Part shown: positions 52,067 through 60,553 of the stretch, piece by piece
Layout: each line of letters begins with the position of its first letter
Numbering within the stretch: the stretch's first letter is position 1
Origin: Phenylobacterium sp.
GTDB lineage: Bacteria; Pseudomonadota; Alphaproteobacteria; Caulobacterales; Caulobacteraceae
DNA: 64,000 nt
Assembly (NCBI RefSeq): GCF_004799515.1
Contig: NZ_SSMX01000021.1
Location: 62,001-126,000 of the forward strand
Direction: 5' to 3'
Position numbers and translations under genes: made by a program
Notes under the pieces: model-generated
Seen by the model: the letters and a program-made list of their open reading frames with translations, nothing else
Told to the model about the DNA's origin: nothing
The model's database searches: none

Positions 52067-52989
52067 CCGGGGCGGGCGCGCCAAACGATTGGCCCGCGCT
52101 CGCCTATGATGACTGGGCCGACACTGCCGCGACCCTGCGCCTGTGGACCCAGGTCGTGGGCAAGGTCCGCATGGCGCTGACCGCGCCGGTGAACCATTGG
52201 TGGCACGTGCCGCTCTATGTGAACGCCCGCGGATTGACGACTTCGCCGATGCCGGTCGGCGGGCGTGGCGTCGAGATCGCGTTCGACTTCCTGGACCACG
52301 AGCTCTCCATCGCTTGCAGCGACGGCCGGCGCGAAGCCCTGGCGCTGCGGCCGATCAGCGTGGCGCAGTTCTATCGCGAGACCTTCGCCGCGCTTGCCCG
52401 CCTGGGCGTCGCGCCCGACATCTGGACGACGCCTTGCGAGATTGAGGCGCCGATCCCGTTCGAGCTGGACGAGGTCCACCGCGCCTACGACCCGGCCGCC
52501 GCCCAGCGGTTCTGGCGCGCCCTGGTGCAGGCCGACCGGGTGATGAAGGCCTTCCGCGGCCGCTTCATCGGCAAGGCCAGTCCCGTCCACTTCTTCTGGG
52601 GCAGCTTCGACCTGGCGGTGACACGGTTCTCCGGCCGGCGCGCGCCGCCGCATCCGGGCTCGGCGGTGCTGCCGGCCTCGGTCAGCGTCGAGGCCTATTC
52701 GCACGAGGTGTCGAGCTGCGGCTTCTGGCCGGGCGGCCCGGGGATCGCGCCCCTGTTCTACGCCTACGCCTATCCGGAGCCCGCCGGCTTCGCCGCCGCC
52801 CGGGCGCGGCCCGCCGAGGCCCGCTGGGACGCCGGCATGGGCGAGTTCGTCCTGCCCTATGCGCAGGTGCGCGGGGCGGCCGATCCGGACGCAGTACTGC
52901 TGGACTTCTTCCAGTCGACCTACGAAGCCGCCGCCGACCTTGCCGCCTGGCCGCGCGGGGAGCTCGAACGCTCAGGAGACCCCGCATGA
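52063..52989 (+). CDS. DUF5996 family protein
   Basis: A 308-residue protein of the DUF5996 type, recognised by WPALAYDDWADTAATLRLW, APVNHWWHVPLYVNARGLTT and KASPVHFFWGSFDLAVTRFSGR. His and Trp residues in these blocks are strongly conserved in the family and could form a binding site. No signal peptide or membrane segment is seen. The family has no known function. It overlaps the preceding TPR-GT gene and the following small gene by four bases each, so the three are translated together. Confidence 0.8.
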   Translation: MTGAGAPNDWPALAYDDWADTAATLRLWTQVVGKVRMALTAPVNHWWHVPLYVNARGLTTSPMPVGGRGVEIAFDFLDHELSIACSDGRREALALRPISVAQFYRETFAALARLGVAPDIWTTPCEIEAPIPFELDEVHRAYDPAAAQRFWRALVQADRVMKAFRGRFIGKASPVHFFWGSFDLAVTRFSGRRAPPHPGSAVLPASVSVEAYSHEVSSCGFWPGGPGIAPLFYAYAYPEPAGFAAARARPAEARWDAGMGEFVLPYAQVRGAADPDAVLLDFFQSTYEAAADLAAWPRGELERSGDPA

Positions 52990-53207
52990 CCGACCCGGCT
53001 CCCGCCAAACCGCGCCTGCCGCTCGCCGCCTGGATCGGCCTGGCCGCCGCCGGCGCCGCAGTGGGGGCCGTGGCGATCGGCGCCCTGTCGATCGGAGCGG
53101 TCGCGATCGGGGCGCTCACCGCCGGGCGGGTGCGCATCAAGCGCCTTGAGGTCGACGAACTCACCGTGCGCCGGCTGAACCTGCCGGACGGCGCGCCGCG
53201 GCCCTGA
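52986..53207 (+). CDS. Small protein made of five-residue repeats
   Basis: A 73-residue protein. After a short Pro-rich head and a hydrophobic stretch (LAAWIGLAAAGAA) it runs as eight units of five: AVGAV, AIGAL, SIGAV, AIGAL, TAGRV, RIKRL, EVDEL, TVRRL. Position 2 is Val/Ile (Ala once) and position 5 Val/Leu. The first half is hydrophobic, like a membrane helix with small residues; the second half keeps the same period but is charged. A pentapeptide-repeat beta-helix or a membrane hairpin are the options. The start overlaps the DUF5996 stop. Confidence 0.68.
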   Translation: MTDPAPAKPRLPLAAWIGLAAAGAAVGAVAIGALSIGAVAIGALTAGRVRIKRLEVDELTVRRLNLPDGAPRP

Positions 53208-53213
53208 AGCGGG

Positions 53214-53774
53214 CTACTTGCGGACCCGCAGGACCATCTTCCAGGCCTCGAAGACGTTGTTGTAGGCGCGCACGGCGTGATCGAGCTCAGCCTTCGGCAG
53301 GTCGCCGGCGTTGAACCGCGAGCGATAAGGCTCGGCCAGCAACCCCTGGTAAGAGACCAGCTTGAAGTCGACGCCGAGGTAGAGGCCGAGCGGGGTGTTG
53401 GCGATGTTGCGGCGCGCCCACTCCTCGTTCAGCTCGCGGTCGAACAGCCGCAGCGTCTCCGGCGAGATCGGCCGCACATGGGTCGGGTCGTTCAGGAAGT
53501 GGTCGTGCCGCGGGTGGGGCACGTTGATCAGCACCTGGGCGTCGGGCGCACAGATCCGGTAGAGCTCGCGCATGATCGCCAGGAACACCTTGGGATTGCC
53601 GCCCATGTGCTCCAGCGAATGGTTGAAACGCACCTCTTCGGCGCAGTTGTCGGCCCAGGGCCAGGGCGTCTGCTCCAGGTCAGCCACCTCGTCGGGTTTG
53701 GACGCTGGGGAAGAGTCAACGTTGACGTAGCCGGCCAGCTTGTGCTGGCCGCAGCCCATGTTGAATTTCAGCAC
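53214..53774 (-). CDS. SAM-dependent methyltransferase-like protein
   Basis: A 186-residue class I methyltransferase-like protein. The N-terminal LKFNMGCGQHKLAGYVNVD is motif I (GCG) with a conserved acidic strand end, followed by NHSLEHMGGNPKVFLAIMREL, the usual EH motif of methyltransferase type 11. It ends without a clear extra domain. Substrate unknown. Its start lies 20 bases after the PhyH gene stop, so the two are probably one transcript. An Fe(II) dioxygenase and a methyltransferase together suggest tailoring of a small molecule or surface sugar, which is inference. Confidence 0.82.
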   Translation of the reverse strand: MLKFNMGCGQHKLAGYVNVDSSPASKPDEVADLEQTPWPWADNCAEEVRFNHSLEHMGGNPKVFLAIMRELYRICAPDAQVLINVPHPRHDHFLNDPTHVRPISPETLRLFDRELNEEWARRNIANTPLGLYLGVDFKLVSYQGLLAEPYRSRFNAGDLPKAELDHAVRAYNNVFEAWKMVLRVRK

Positions 53775-53794
53775 TCGGTTGGCCTCTCGCCGCG

Positions 53795-54685
53795 TCAGGC
53801 CGGCGTCTTAGCCGCTGGCGTGGCCGCGCCATAGGGGGAAAGGTCGATGCCGGGATAGCGCAGGGCCACGTCGCTCAGGGTCTGGGCGTTCCAGTAGGGA
53901 TCGCCGGGCGGCGGCCAGCCGAACAGGTCGCGCTGGCGCGGCGTCATGGCGACCATCGCCTCCTTCCAGCCCGGGTTCAGCGTCCGGTCGGGCCAGGCGA
54001 GCTTGCCCTGCCAGCGCCAGCCGCGCTTCTTGAAGTCCACCGGCATGACGAAGCGCGAGCGGCGCGGCGCCTTGAAGTTGGAGCCGCGGTGGAAGACGTC
54101 GGTCTTGTAGATCAGGATCGAGCCCGCCGGCCCGGTGACGGCCACCTCGTCCTCGAAGAAGACGCCCATCTCGGTTTGGGTGATCCCGAGCGGGATGTCG
54201 CGGGTCTTCGCCAGCGGCACCGCCTTGGTGGGGCCGTCGAGCTCGGTCACGTCCGACAGCAGGATGAAGCAGGTCATCTGCGGCATCAGCTGGTCGGCGC
54301 GCGGGACCACGATGGTGTGGTTCTCGTAGTCGCGGTGGTGGTGCTGGTCGTAGTCGATGGCGCCGGCGTACTTGGCCCAGAGTTCGACCTTGTAGCAGTC
54401 GATCTCGGTGGTTTGCAGGAAGCGCTCCGCCGCGTCGATCAGGTCCGGGTAGACCGCCACGCGGTTCAGCGCCCAGGACGGATAGGGGAAGAAGCGCAGG
54501 CCCGCGAACTGGCTCTTGGCGTACTGCGGATAGGCGCGGGGTTTGGCGAAATAGTCCCGCGGCCGGGGATAGACCTCCCAGAGCGCGTCCTGGGCGGCGC
54601 TCAGGGTTTCCTTGTCCAGGAAGCCTTCGACCACGGTGAAGCCGCGGTCGAACACCTCGGCCAGGTTCTCGTCTGGAATCCTCAT
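53795..54685 (-). CDS. Phytanoyl-CoA dioxygenase (PhyH) family protein
   Basis: An Fe(II)/2-oxoglutarate-dependent oxygenase, 296 residues. The metal facial triad is seen as His117-x-Asp119 (HHHRDY) and His199 (DVFHRG), with Arg210 a few residues on as the likely 2-oxoglutarate partner. FFEDEVAVTGPAGSILIY is the usual approach to the distal His. The enzyme would hydroxylate an unknown substrate. The gene is divergent from the SDR gene with about 107 bases between starts. Confidence 0.85.
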   Translation of the reverse strand: MRIPDENLAEVFDRGFTVVEGFLDKETLSAAQDALWEVYPRPRDYFAKPRAYPQYAKSQFAGLRFFPYPSWALNRVAVYPDLIDAAERFLQTTEIDCYKVELWAKYAGAIDYDQHHHRDYENHTIVVPRADQLMPQMTCFILLSDVTELDGPTKAVPLAKTRDIPLGITQTEMGVFFEDEVAVTGPAGSILIYKTDVFHRGSNFKAPRRSRFVMPVDFKKRGWRWQGKLAWPDRTLNPGWKEAMVAMTPRQRDLFGWPPPGDPYWNAQTLSDVALRYPGIDLSPYGAATPAAKTPA

Positions 54686-54792
54686 CGCGCCAGTGAACCG
54701 CCATGCCTACACGCATGCAACCGACCTTGCGTCGGCGCCCGCAAGGCGCGAGCCTTGGGGCATTAGAACAAAAGCCATTTGGAGGACGTGTC

Positions 54793-55611
54793 ATGAGCGA
54801 GCCCAGGATCAATCCGGACGGCCCCCTGAAGGGGAAGAACGCCCTGGTCACCGGCGCCAGCCGCGGCATCGGCGAGGCCATCGCCGCCCGGCTGGCCATG
54901 GAAGGCGCCCGGGTCGTGGTCTCCGCCCGCACCGCCGAGGATGGCGAAAGCCGCCTGCCGGGCACGCTCCACGAGACCGTGGACCGGATCAAGCGCGCCG
55001 GCGGCCAGGCCACCTTCATCAAGGCCGACCTCGCCCAGGCCGCCGAGCGCGAGCGGCTGATCGAGGAGGCGGTCGCGGCTTACGGCCCCGTGGACATCCT
55101 GGTGAACAACGCAGCCATCACCTACTTCATGCCGGTCGCCGACTTCCCGGAGAAGCGCTTCAAGCTGATGATGGAGGTGCAGGTCTACGCGCCCTTCCAC
55201 CTAAGCCAGCTGGTGCTGCCGTCCATGCGCGAGCGCAAGCAGGGGTGGATCGTCAACATCTCATCCGGCGCGGGGATCCATCCGAAGGCGCCCTACACCC
55301 GGCGCGGCGGCGGCACGGTCTACGGCATGTGCAAGGCCGCGCTGGAGCGCTTCACCACCGGCCTGGCGTCGGAGGTCTATGACGACAACATCGCGGTGAA
55401 CGTGGTCTCGCCGGGCCTGGTGGACACGCCAGGCGTCGCCGTCCACGGCCTGATCAACGAGGCCACCAGGGACCGGGTGCAGCCGATCAAATACATCGCC
55501 GAGGCGGTCTACCGCCTGGCGTCCGGTGACCCAAAGACGCTAACAGGAACAATAGGATACGCCGAGCCCTTCCTGAAAGAACAGAAGGTCGAACCTTCGG
55601 AGCTGGTGTGA
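54793..55611 (+). CDS. SDR family oxidoreductase
   Basis: A 272-residue short-chain dehydrogenase/reductase. The ATG at 54793 follows GGAGGAC and gives a start near the cofactor site; the longer frame upstream is Arg-rich and unlikely. The cofactor motif TGASRGIG (20-27), NNAA (105-108), Ser157/158 and Tyr177-x3-Lys181 (YGMCK) are complete. SARTAED after the second strand, with an Arg, hints at NADP. PGTLHETVDRIKRAGG is an insert seen in hydroxyacyl-type SDRs. It precedes the dienelactone hydrolase gene by seven bases, a likely operon. Confidence 0.9.
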   Translation: MSEPRINPDGPLKGKNALVTGASRGIGEAIAARLAMEGARVVVSARTAEDGESRLPGTLHETVDRIKRAGGQATFIKADLAQAAERERLIEEAVAAYGPVDILVNNAAITYFMPVADFPEKRFKLMMEVQVYAPFHLSQLVLPSMRERKQGWIVNISSGAGIHPKAPYTRRGGGTVYGMCKAALERFTTGLASEVYDDNIAVNVVSPGLVDTPGVAVHGLINEATRDRVQPIKYIAEAVYRLASGDPKTLTGTIGYAEPFLKEQKVEPSELV

Positions 55612-55618
55612 ACGCGCC

Positions 55619-56359
55619 ATGATCGAACAGACCGTCGACATCCCCACCAAGCACGGGGCGACCACCACCTTCATCGCCCATCCGGAGCGCGACGGGCCGC
55701 ATCCGGTGGTGATGTTCTTCATGGACGCCCCGGCGATCCGTGAGGAGTTGCGCGACATGGCCCGGCGCATCGCCGCGGCCGGCTACTACGTCATGCTGCC
55801 CAACCTCTACTATCGGAAGGGCGTGCTGGAGCTGAAGGACCTGCCGCCGCTGCCGGACGCCGAGGCGCGGGCGCGGATGTTCGAGCTGATGGGCTCGATC
55901 ACCATCCCGCTGATCATGGACGACGCCGACGCTCTGCTGGACTACGCCGACCGCGACCCGGCGGCCAGCAAGGGCAAGATCGCCACCCTGGGCTACTGCA
56001 TGAGCGGCCAGTACGCGATCAACTTCGCCGCCCGCTATCCAGAGCGGGTGGCGGCGGCGGCCTCGATCTATGGCGTGCAGCTGGTCACCGACCGGCCGGA
56101 CAGTCCGCACCTGGCGGCGCAGAAGGCCAAGGGCGAGCTCTACTTCGCCTGCGCCGAGCACGACGTCTATGCGCCGATGGAGACGGTCCAGGCCCTGGAC
56201 CAGTTGGTGAAGTCGAAGAACCTCAACGCCGAGGTCGAGCTCTACGAGGGCGTCCACCACGGCTTCGCCTTCCCGCAGCGCGGCGCGGTCTATGACAAGC
56301 CCGCCGCCGAACGGCACTGGGAGCGGCTGTTCTCGCTCTGGAAGCGACGGCTTAGCTAG
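55619..56359 (+). CDS. Dienelactone hydrolase family protein
   Basis: An alpha/beta hydrolase of 246 residues with a Cys nucleophile. Cys127 lies in LGYCMSGQYA, Asp182 in AEHDVYAP, and the His is His213 or His214 in GVHHGFAFP, which together form the Cys-Asp-His triad of dienelactone hydrolases. VMFFMDAPAIREELRDMARR is the conserved N-terminal block. The natural substrate of chromosomal members is often unknown. Co-transcribed with the SDR gene; the stop overlaps the convergent flavoprotein gene by eight bases. Confidence 0.9.
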   Translation: MIEQTVDIPTKHGATTTFIAHPERDGPHPVVMFFMDAPAIREELRDMARRIAAAGYYVMLPNLYYRKGVLELKDLPPLPDAEARARMFELMGSITIPLIMDDADALLDYADRDPAASKGKIATLGYCMSGQYAINFAARYPERVAAAASIYGVQLVTDRPDSPHLAAQKAKGELYFACAEHDVYAPMETVQALDQLVKSKNLNAEVELYEGVHHGFAFPQRGAVYDKPAAERHWERLFSLWKRRLS

Positions 56360-57566
56360 GCTCCGCCGCGAGCCAACCCAGCACGCCGTCGGCCGCCGCC
56401 ACGCCGGTGGCGAAGCTGGCCTGCAGCAGGTAGCCGCCGGTGGGGGCTTCCCAGTCCAGCATCTCGCCGGCCGCAAAAACGCCTGGGCAGGCGGTCAGCA
56501 TCAGCCGCGCGTCCAGCGCCGCGAAATCGACGCCGCCGGCAGTGGAGATGGCGCGCGCGATCGGACGCGCGGCGGTCAGTGTCAGCGGCGCGCCCTTGAC
56601 CGCCTTGGCAAGGGCCGCGGGGTCGGACGGCAGGTCCTTGCCGTGCGCCTCGCGCAGCAGGTTGGTCTCCAGCGGCGAGAGATGCAGCGCCTTACGCAGG
56701 CGGTTGGCCAGGGACTGGTTGGCGGGCGTGAGCGCGATCTTGGCCTGCAGCTCCGGCTCGCGGGCGTCGGGGCGCAGGTCGGTCCACAGCCGCGCGGAGC
56801 CCTCGGCGGCGATGGCGTCACGCAGGGCCGCCGACAGGGCGTAAACCGCGCCGCCCTCCAGGCCATGCCGGGTCACCAGCGCCTCGCCGCGCACGCGCAC
56901 CCGGCCGAAGGTGAGCGCCGCGGCCTTCAGAGGCTGACCCGCGAAGCGGTCGCGGAATATCTCGCTCCAGGCCACGTCGAAGCCGGCGTTGGCGGGCTTG
57001 AGCGGCGCGACGGCGACGCCCTGCGCCGCCAGGACTTCCGCCCAGTCGCCGGTCGAGCCCAGTTTCGGCCAGCTCGCTCCGCCGAGAGCCAGGATGGCCG
57101 CGTCGGGCCTGGCGGAGGTCTCGGCGTCCGGCGTGCGGAACCTCAGCGCGCCGGCCGTGTCCCAGCCCAGCCAGTCGTGCCGGGTGCGGACCGTGACGCC
57201 CAGGTCGCGCAGCCGCCCCAGCCAGGCGCGCAGCAGGGGCGAGGCCTTCAGCGCCTTGGGGAACACCCGGCCCGAGGTGCCCACGAAGGTCGGTTGGCCC
57301 AGGGCCTCGGCCCAGGCGATCAGTGCGCTGGGCGGAAAGGCCTCGATCAGCGGCGCGAGGCGCTGCGCCGCCGCTCCATAGCGCGGCAGGAAGGCCTCGA
57401 TCGGCTCAGAGTGGGTGAGGTTCAGGCCGCCACGCCCGGCCAGCAGGAACTTGCGTCCCACGGACGGCATGCGGTCGTAGACGGTGACCGCGACGCCGGC
57501 TTGCGCCAGCCGCTCAGCCGCCATCAGGCCCGCGGGGCCGCCGCCGATGATCGCGACCTCGGTCAA
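56352..57566 (-). CDS. TIGR03862/HI0933-like flavoprotein
   Basis: A FAD-binding protein of 404 residues. VAIIGGGPAGLMAAERLAQAG is the dinucleotide fold, followed by the HI0933 family block VGRKFLLAGRGGLNLTHSE. The C-terminal FAD region reads CPGVFAAGEMLDWEAPTGGYLLQ. These fit the family I know as TIGR03862 (recalled). The reaction is not established for this family; some relatives reduce or dehydrogenate small aromatic substrates. It lies only four bases downstream of the phosphoesterase gene, so the two are probably one transcript. Confidence 0.88.
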   Translation of the reverse strand: MTEVAIIGGGPAGLMAAERLAQAGVAVTVYDRMPSVGRKFLLAGRGGLNLTHSEPIEAFLPRYGAAAQRLAPLIEAFPPSALIAWAEALGQPTFVGTSGRVFPKALKASPLLRAWLGRLRDLGVTVRTRHDWLGWDTAGALRFRTPDAETSARPDAAILALGGASWPKLGSTGDWAEVLAAQGVAVAPLKPANAGFDVAWSEIFRDRFAGQPLKAAALTFGRVRVRGEALVTRHGLEGGAVYALSAALRDAIAAEGSARLWTDLRPDAREPELQAKIALTPANQSLANRLRKALHLSPLETNLLREAHGKDLPSDPAALAKAVKGAPLTLTAARPIARAISTAGGVDFAALDARLMLTACPGVFAAGEMLDWEAPTGGYLLQASFATGVAAADGVLGWLAAEPS

Positions 57567-57570
57567 GCGC

Positions 57571-60399
57571 TCAGGGACAGACCGACTTGGCCAACAGGGC
57601 GGCGCGGTCGCGGCTGAGGTCGGCGTGCTTCGGCTTGGGCAGGGTCGTCTTGCCGGTCATGCCCGTCCATAGCACGCGATTGTAGCGCGGGGTGTCGAGA
57701 TGATCTTCCTCCGCGAAATCGAAGCCGGCCATGGCCTTGGCCCAATAGGCGGCGTCGTGCGTGGCGTGGCAGGCCAGCGGCGGGACCTCCGCTGTCGCCG
57801 CGCGGGCCGGCAGCGGCAGCTTGGTCTGCTGACGCAGCACCTCCGATGGCGCGGCCTGGAAGCTCCAGCTGGCCTGGTTCAGGTCGAAGATGTCGGCCAT
57901 CGGCCGCGCCAGCCCGTCGTTCATCGCCATCGGCGCGATGCCCAGCACGTCCTCGATGGTGCGCACGAAGTTCACCGTGGTGTAGGGTGTCGAGACCACC
58001 GCGTGCTGGCGGACATAGGCGCCGGCCACATAGGCCGTGGTGCGCCGCGAGCTCACATGGTCCGGCCCGTCCTGGGCGTCGTCCTCGATGATGAAGATGA
58101 CGGTGTCCTTGGCGAAGCGGCTCTCCGCGATCGTCTGGGCCACCAGGCCCACGGCGTAGTCGTTGTCAGCCAGCTCGGCCTCCACCGTGTTGATGCCGTC
58201 GATGCCGCGGGCGAAGTCGCCGGTGTGGTCGTGCGCCAGGCGCAGGAGGGTGAGCGCCGGCAGGTCGCCTTTGGCGGCATAGGCGTCGAACTCCCGCTTC
58301 CACTCCTGGAACCGCCAGTAGTCCGGGAAGGCCTGGTCGAAGCCGCGGAAGTAGGGGTCGGTCACCGGCGCCAGCTCCGGCTTGGTGGCGTAGAACACCT
58401 GCAGCTTCTTGCCGAACGGGTCGCGCTCCAGCGGGATGTTGTCGCTGACCTTGGGGCTGTAGCGCGAGAGGTCGCCGTAGAAGCCGTAATTACGCACCGA
58501 GAGCCCGGCGCGCAGGGCCGAGTTCCAGACATAGCCCTGGCCTTCCTCGCCGGCGTCCGGGCCGTCCAGGGCGCCGACGTCGGTGGGGCCCGGCAGGACG
58601 TCGTCGTCGTCGGGGGTCGCGGCCTTGGCGGCCTTGCGCGCGGCGTGCGGGGTGATGGCGACGTTGATGTTGCGGTTCTCGCCCTCCTGGTCGTATTGCA
58701 GGCCGCGCCCGGCGTAGTTCACCGGCGCCTCGCGCTCGGTGAAGTCGTTGGTGCGGGCCGCCGTCGTCCAGTTCCAGCCGGTGTTGGAGCTTTCGCCCGA
58801 GGCGAACAGATGGTCGAGGTCGACGAACTGGCGGGCGATGGCGTGCTGGTTCGGCGTGATGGCGCGGTTGAACACCGCCAGCTTCGGATCGCCGTCGCCG
58901 ACCTCCAGGTCGCCCAGCACCTGGTCGTAGGTGCGGTTCTCCTTGACGATGAAGATCACGTGTTTGATCCGCGTACGGATCGCCGCCATGGTCGCCTCGT
59001 CCCGCTCGGCCGCGGGGTCGGGGATGAAGCCGACGTTCAGGCCCACCTGGCGGGTCAGGCGGGTGAGCTCGGCGCCGGCGGGCAGGGGCTGCGTCAGGAA
59101 GCCCGCCTTCTCCAGCTGCCAGCCGTAGGTGTTGGTGGCGCGGCAGGCGACGGAATCTTCGGGCTTGATGCTGAGGGTGTTGCGGCACCAGCCGGGGTTC
59201 GGGCCCGGGTCGCTCTTGCCGTTCACGACATAGAGCCTGCCGTTCGCCGCCGCGACACCGGTGGGATACCAGCCGGTGGGGATCAGGCCGGTGACACGCG
59301 GCGCGGCCGTCTTGCCGCCCAAGGCCACCACCGCCACGGCGTTCTCGCCGCCGTTCGAGACATAGAGTGTCTTACCGTCCGGGCCGAGCGCCAGGGCGTT
59401 GCTGTTGGCCCCGCCGCGGAATTGCCGGCCACGCATCATCGCGGGCGTGCCGAGCGTCGGGACCGTCTGGACCACCTTGCCTGCCGCCGGGTCGATCACC
59501 GCGAGCGCATCGGTGTTGCCGAGCGCCGCGTAGAGGCGCGCGCCGCCTGGGCCGGCCAGCAGGGCGGCCGGCTGGCCCTCGGTCTTGATGCGGCGGACCA
59601 GCTTCACCGCGCCGCCGGAGACGGACAGCTCGATCACCTCGCGGTCGCGCTCGGTGGAGACGAAGGCGTGGCCGGGGGCGGTCCAGGCGATGGCCTGCGG
59701 GAAGCCGCCGCCGGGCTCGCCGTGGTGGGCCGGATCCTGCTTGCCTGGACGCAGGTCGAGTTCGCCCGCGACCTTGCCGGCCGCCAGGTCGACCAGGCTG
59801 ACGGAATCGTTCTGCAGGTTGGCGGCCAGCAGCCAGCGGCCGTCGGGGCTTACCGCCAGGCCCGCCGTCTCCGGTTTCACGTCGACGCCCAGGCCCTCCC
59901 TGTGACTGAGCGGGAACTTGCGCGCCGCATGGTAGCCGCCGGCGCTAGCCTCGTACTCCAGCACCGTGTCGTCGACCCCGGCGGAGACGTAGAACCGCCT
60001 GCCGCCCGGCGCCCAGGCCAAGCCCAGGAAGGTGTTCGGCACCTGCAGCACCTGGCGCTTCACCGGCGCGCGGCCGGCGACGTCGTAGACGAAGACGTAT
60101 TCGTTGCTTTGGTCGGCCACCTGCTTGGCGTCGGGGCCGGAGTTGCGGTTGAAGCCGCTGGTCAGAATCAGCAGGGTCTTCTTGTCCGGCGACAGCGCCG
60201 CCGCCGAGGCCTGGCCGGCGGTGAAGGCGGGCAGAGCGGGCAGATCGGGGTTCAGCGGCTGGAAGATCGAGCCGTGCGCCGCGCGCGGCGTCAGCCGCTG
60301 GCCGGTCGGCAGGATCGGTCCGGTGTCCGCGGCGGCGGCGAAGGCGGCGCAGAGGGCGAGGAGCGCCACGGCGGGCGGAATCGGGTTTGGCGGTCGCAT
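57571..60399 (-). CDS. YncE-like beta-propeller/phosphoesterase fusion, exported
   Basis: A large exported protein of 942 residues. After a signal peptide (PPAVALLALCAAFAAA) comes a YncE-type beta-propeller (residues about 40-430) with blade motifs LAVSPDGRWLLAANLQNDSV and ALGPDGKTLYVSNGGENAVA. The C-terminal part (about 480-880) is a phosphoesterase of the PLC/AcpA type, with HVIFIVKENRTYDQVLG, SSNTGWNWTT and IIEDDAQDGPDHV as metal-site segments. The propeller probably docks the partner or substrate. The start could be the GTG at 60402, but the ATG next to it at 60399 is more probable. It is divergent from the first DUF885 gene. Confidence 0.88.
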   Translation of the reverse strand: MRPPNPIPPAVALLALCAAFAAAADTGPILPTGQRLTPRAAHGSIFQPLNPDLPALPAFTAGQASAAALSPDKKTLLILTSGFNRNSGPDAKQVADQSNEYVFVYDVAGRAPVKRQVLQVPNTFLGLAWAPGGRRFYVSAGVDDTVLEYEASAGGYHAARKFPLSHREGLGVDVKPETAGLAVSPDGRWLLAANLQNDSVSLVDLAAGKVAGELDLRPGKQDPAHHGEPGGGFPQAIAWTAPGHAFVSTERDREVIELSVSGGAVKLVRRIKTEGQPAALLAGPGGARLYAALGNTDALAVIDPAAGKVVQTVPTLGTPAMMRGRQFRGGANSNALALGPDGKTLYVSNGGENAVAVVALGGKTAAPRVTGLIPTGWYPTGVAAANGRLYVVNGKSDPGPNPGWCRNTLSIKPEDSVACRATNTYGWQLEKAGFLTQPLPAGAELTRLTRQVGLNVGFIPDPAAERDEATMAAIRTRIKHVIFIVKENRTYDQVLGDLEVGDGDPKLAVFNRAITPNQHAIARQFVDLDHLFASGESSNTGWNWTTAARTNDFTEREAPVNYAGRGLQYDQEGENRNINVAITPHAARKAAKAATPDDDDVLPGPTDVGALDGPDAGEEGQGYVWNSALRAGLSVRNYGFYGDLSRYSPKVSDNIPLERDPFGKKLQVFYATKPELAPVTDPYFRGFDQAFPDYWRFQEWKREFDAYAAKGDLPALTLLRLAHDHTGDFARGIDGINTVEAELADNDYAVGLVAQTIAESRFAKDTVIFIIEDDAQDGPDHVSSRRTTAYVAGAYVRQHAVVSTPYTTVNFVRTIEDVLGIAPMAMNDGLARPMADIFDLNQASWSFQAAPSEVLRQQTKLPLPARAATAEVPPLACHATHDAAYWAKAMAGFDFAEEDHLDTPRYNRVLWTGMTGKTTLPKPKHADLSRDRAALLAKSVCP

Positions 60400-60492
60400 C
60401 ACCCATCCTAGTCTGCGGTGCGTGACAGTCGTTCGACGCCCCAGCTTCGCCGCTTTGCGACGAATTCACAAACGCCGGTCGCAGGCATGCTT

Positions 60493-60527
60493 GCGTCCCA
60501 GGCCCACGGCCCCTTAAGCCTGGGCGC
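60493..60527 (+). repeat. Inverted repeat upstream of the DUF885 gene
   Basis: GCG-T-CCCAGGC (60493-60503) pairs with GCCTGGG-CGC (60518-60527): ten pairs with one bulged T and a 14-base loop. It lies in the 154-base gap between the divergent phosphoesterase and DUF885 genes, 26 bases before the DUF885 ATG. No T run follows. It could be an operator or an RNA leader hairpin. Confidence 0.45.
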
Positions 60528-60553
60528 ATCGCTTTGAATTGCAGGGGTTTGCG

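Noticed and set aside
57700..60411. Open frame of about 900 codons on the plus strand
   Set aside because: It is the antisense shadow of the propeller/phosphoesterase gene; composition is Arg/Val/Gly-rich without any recognisable domain.
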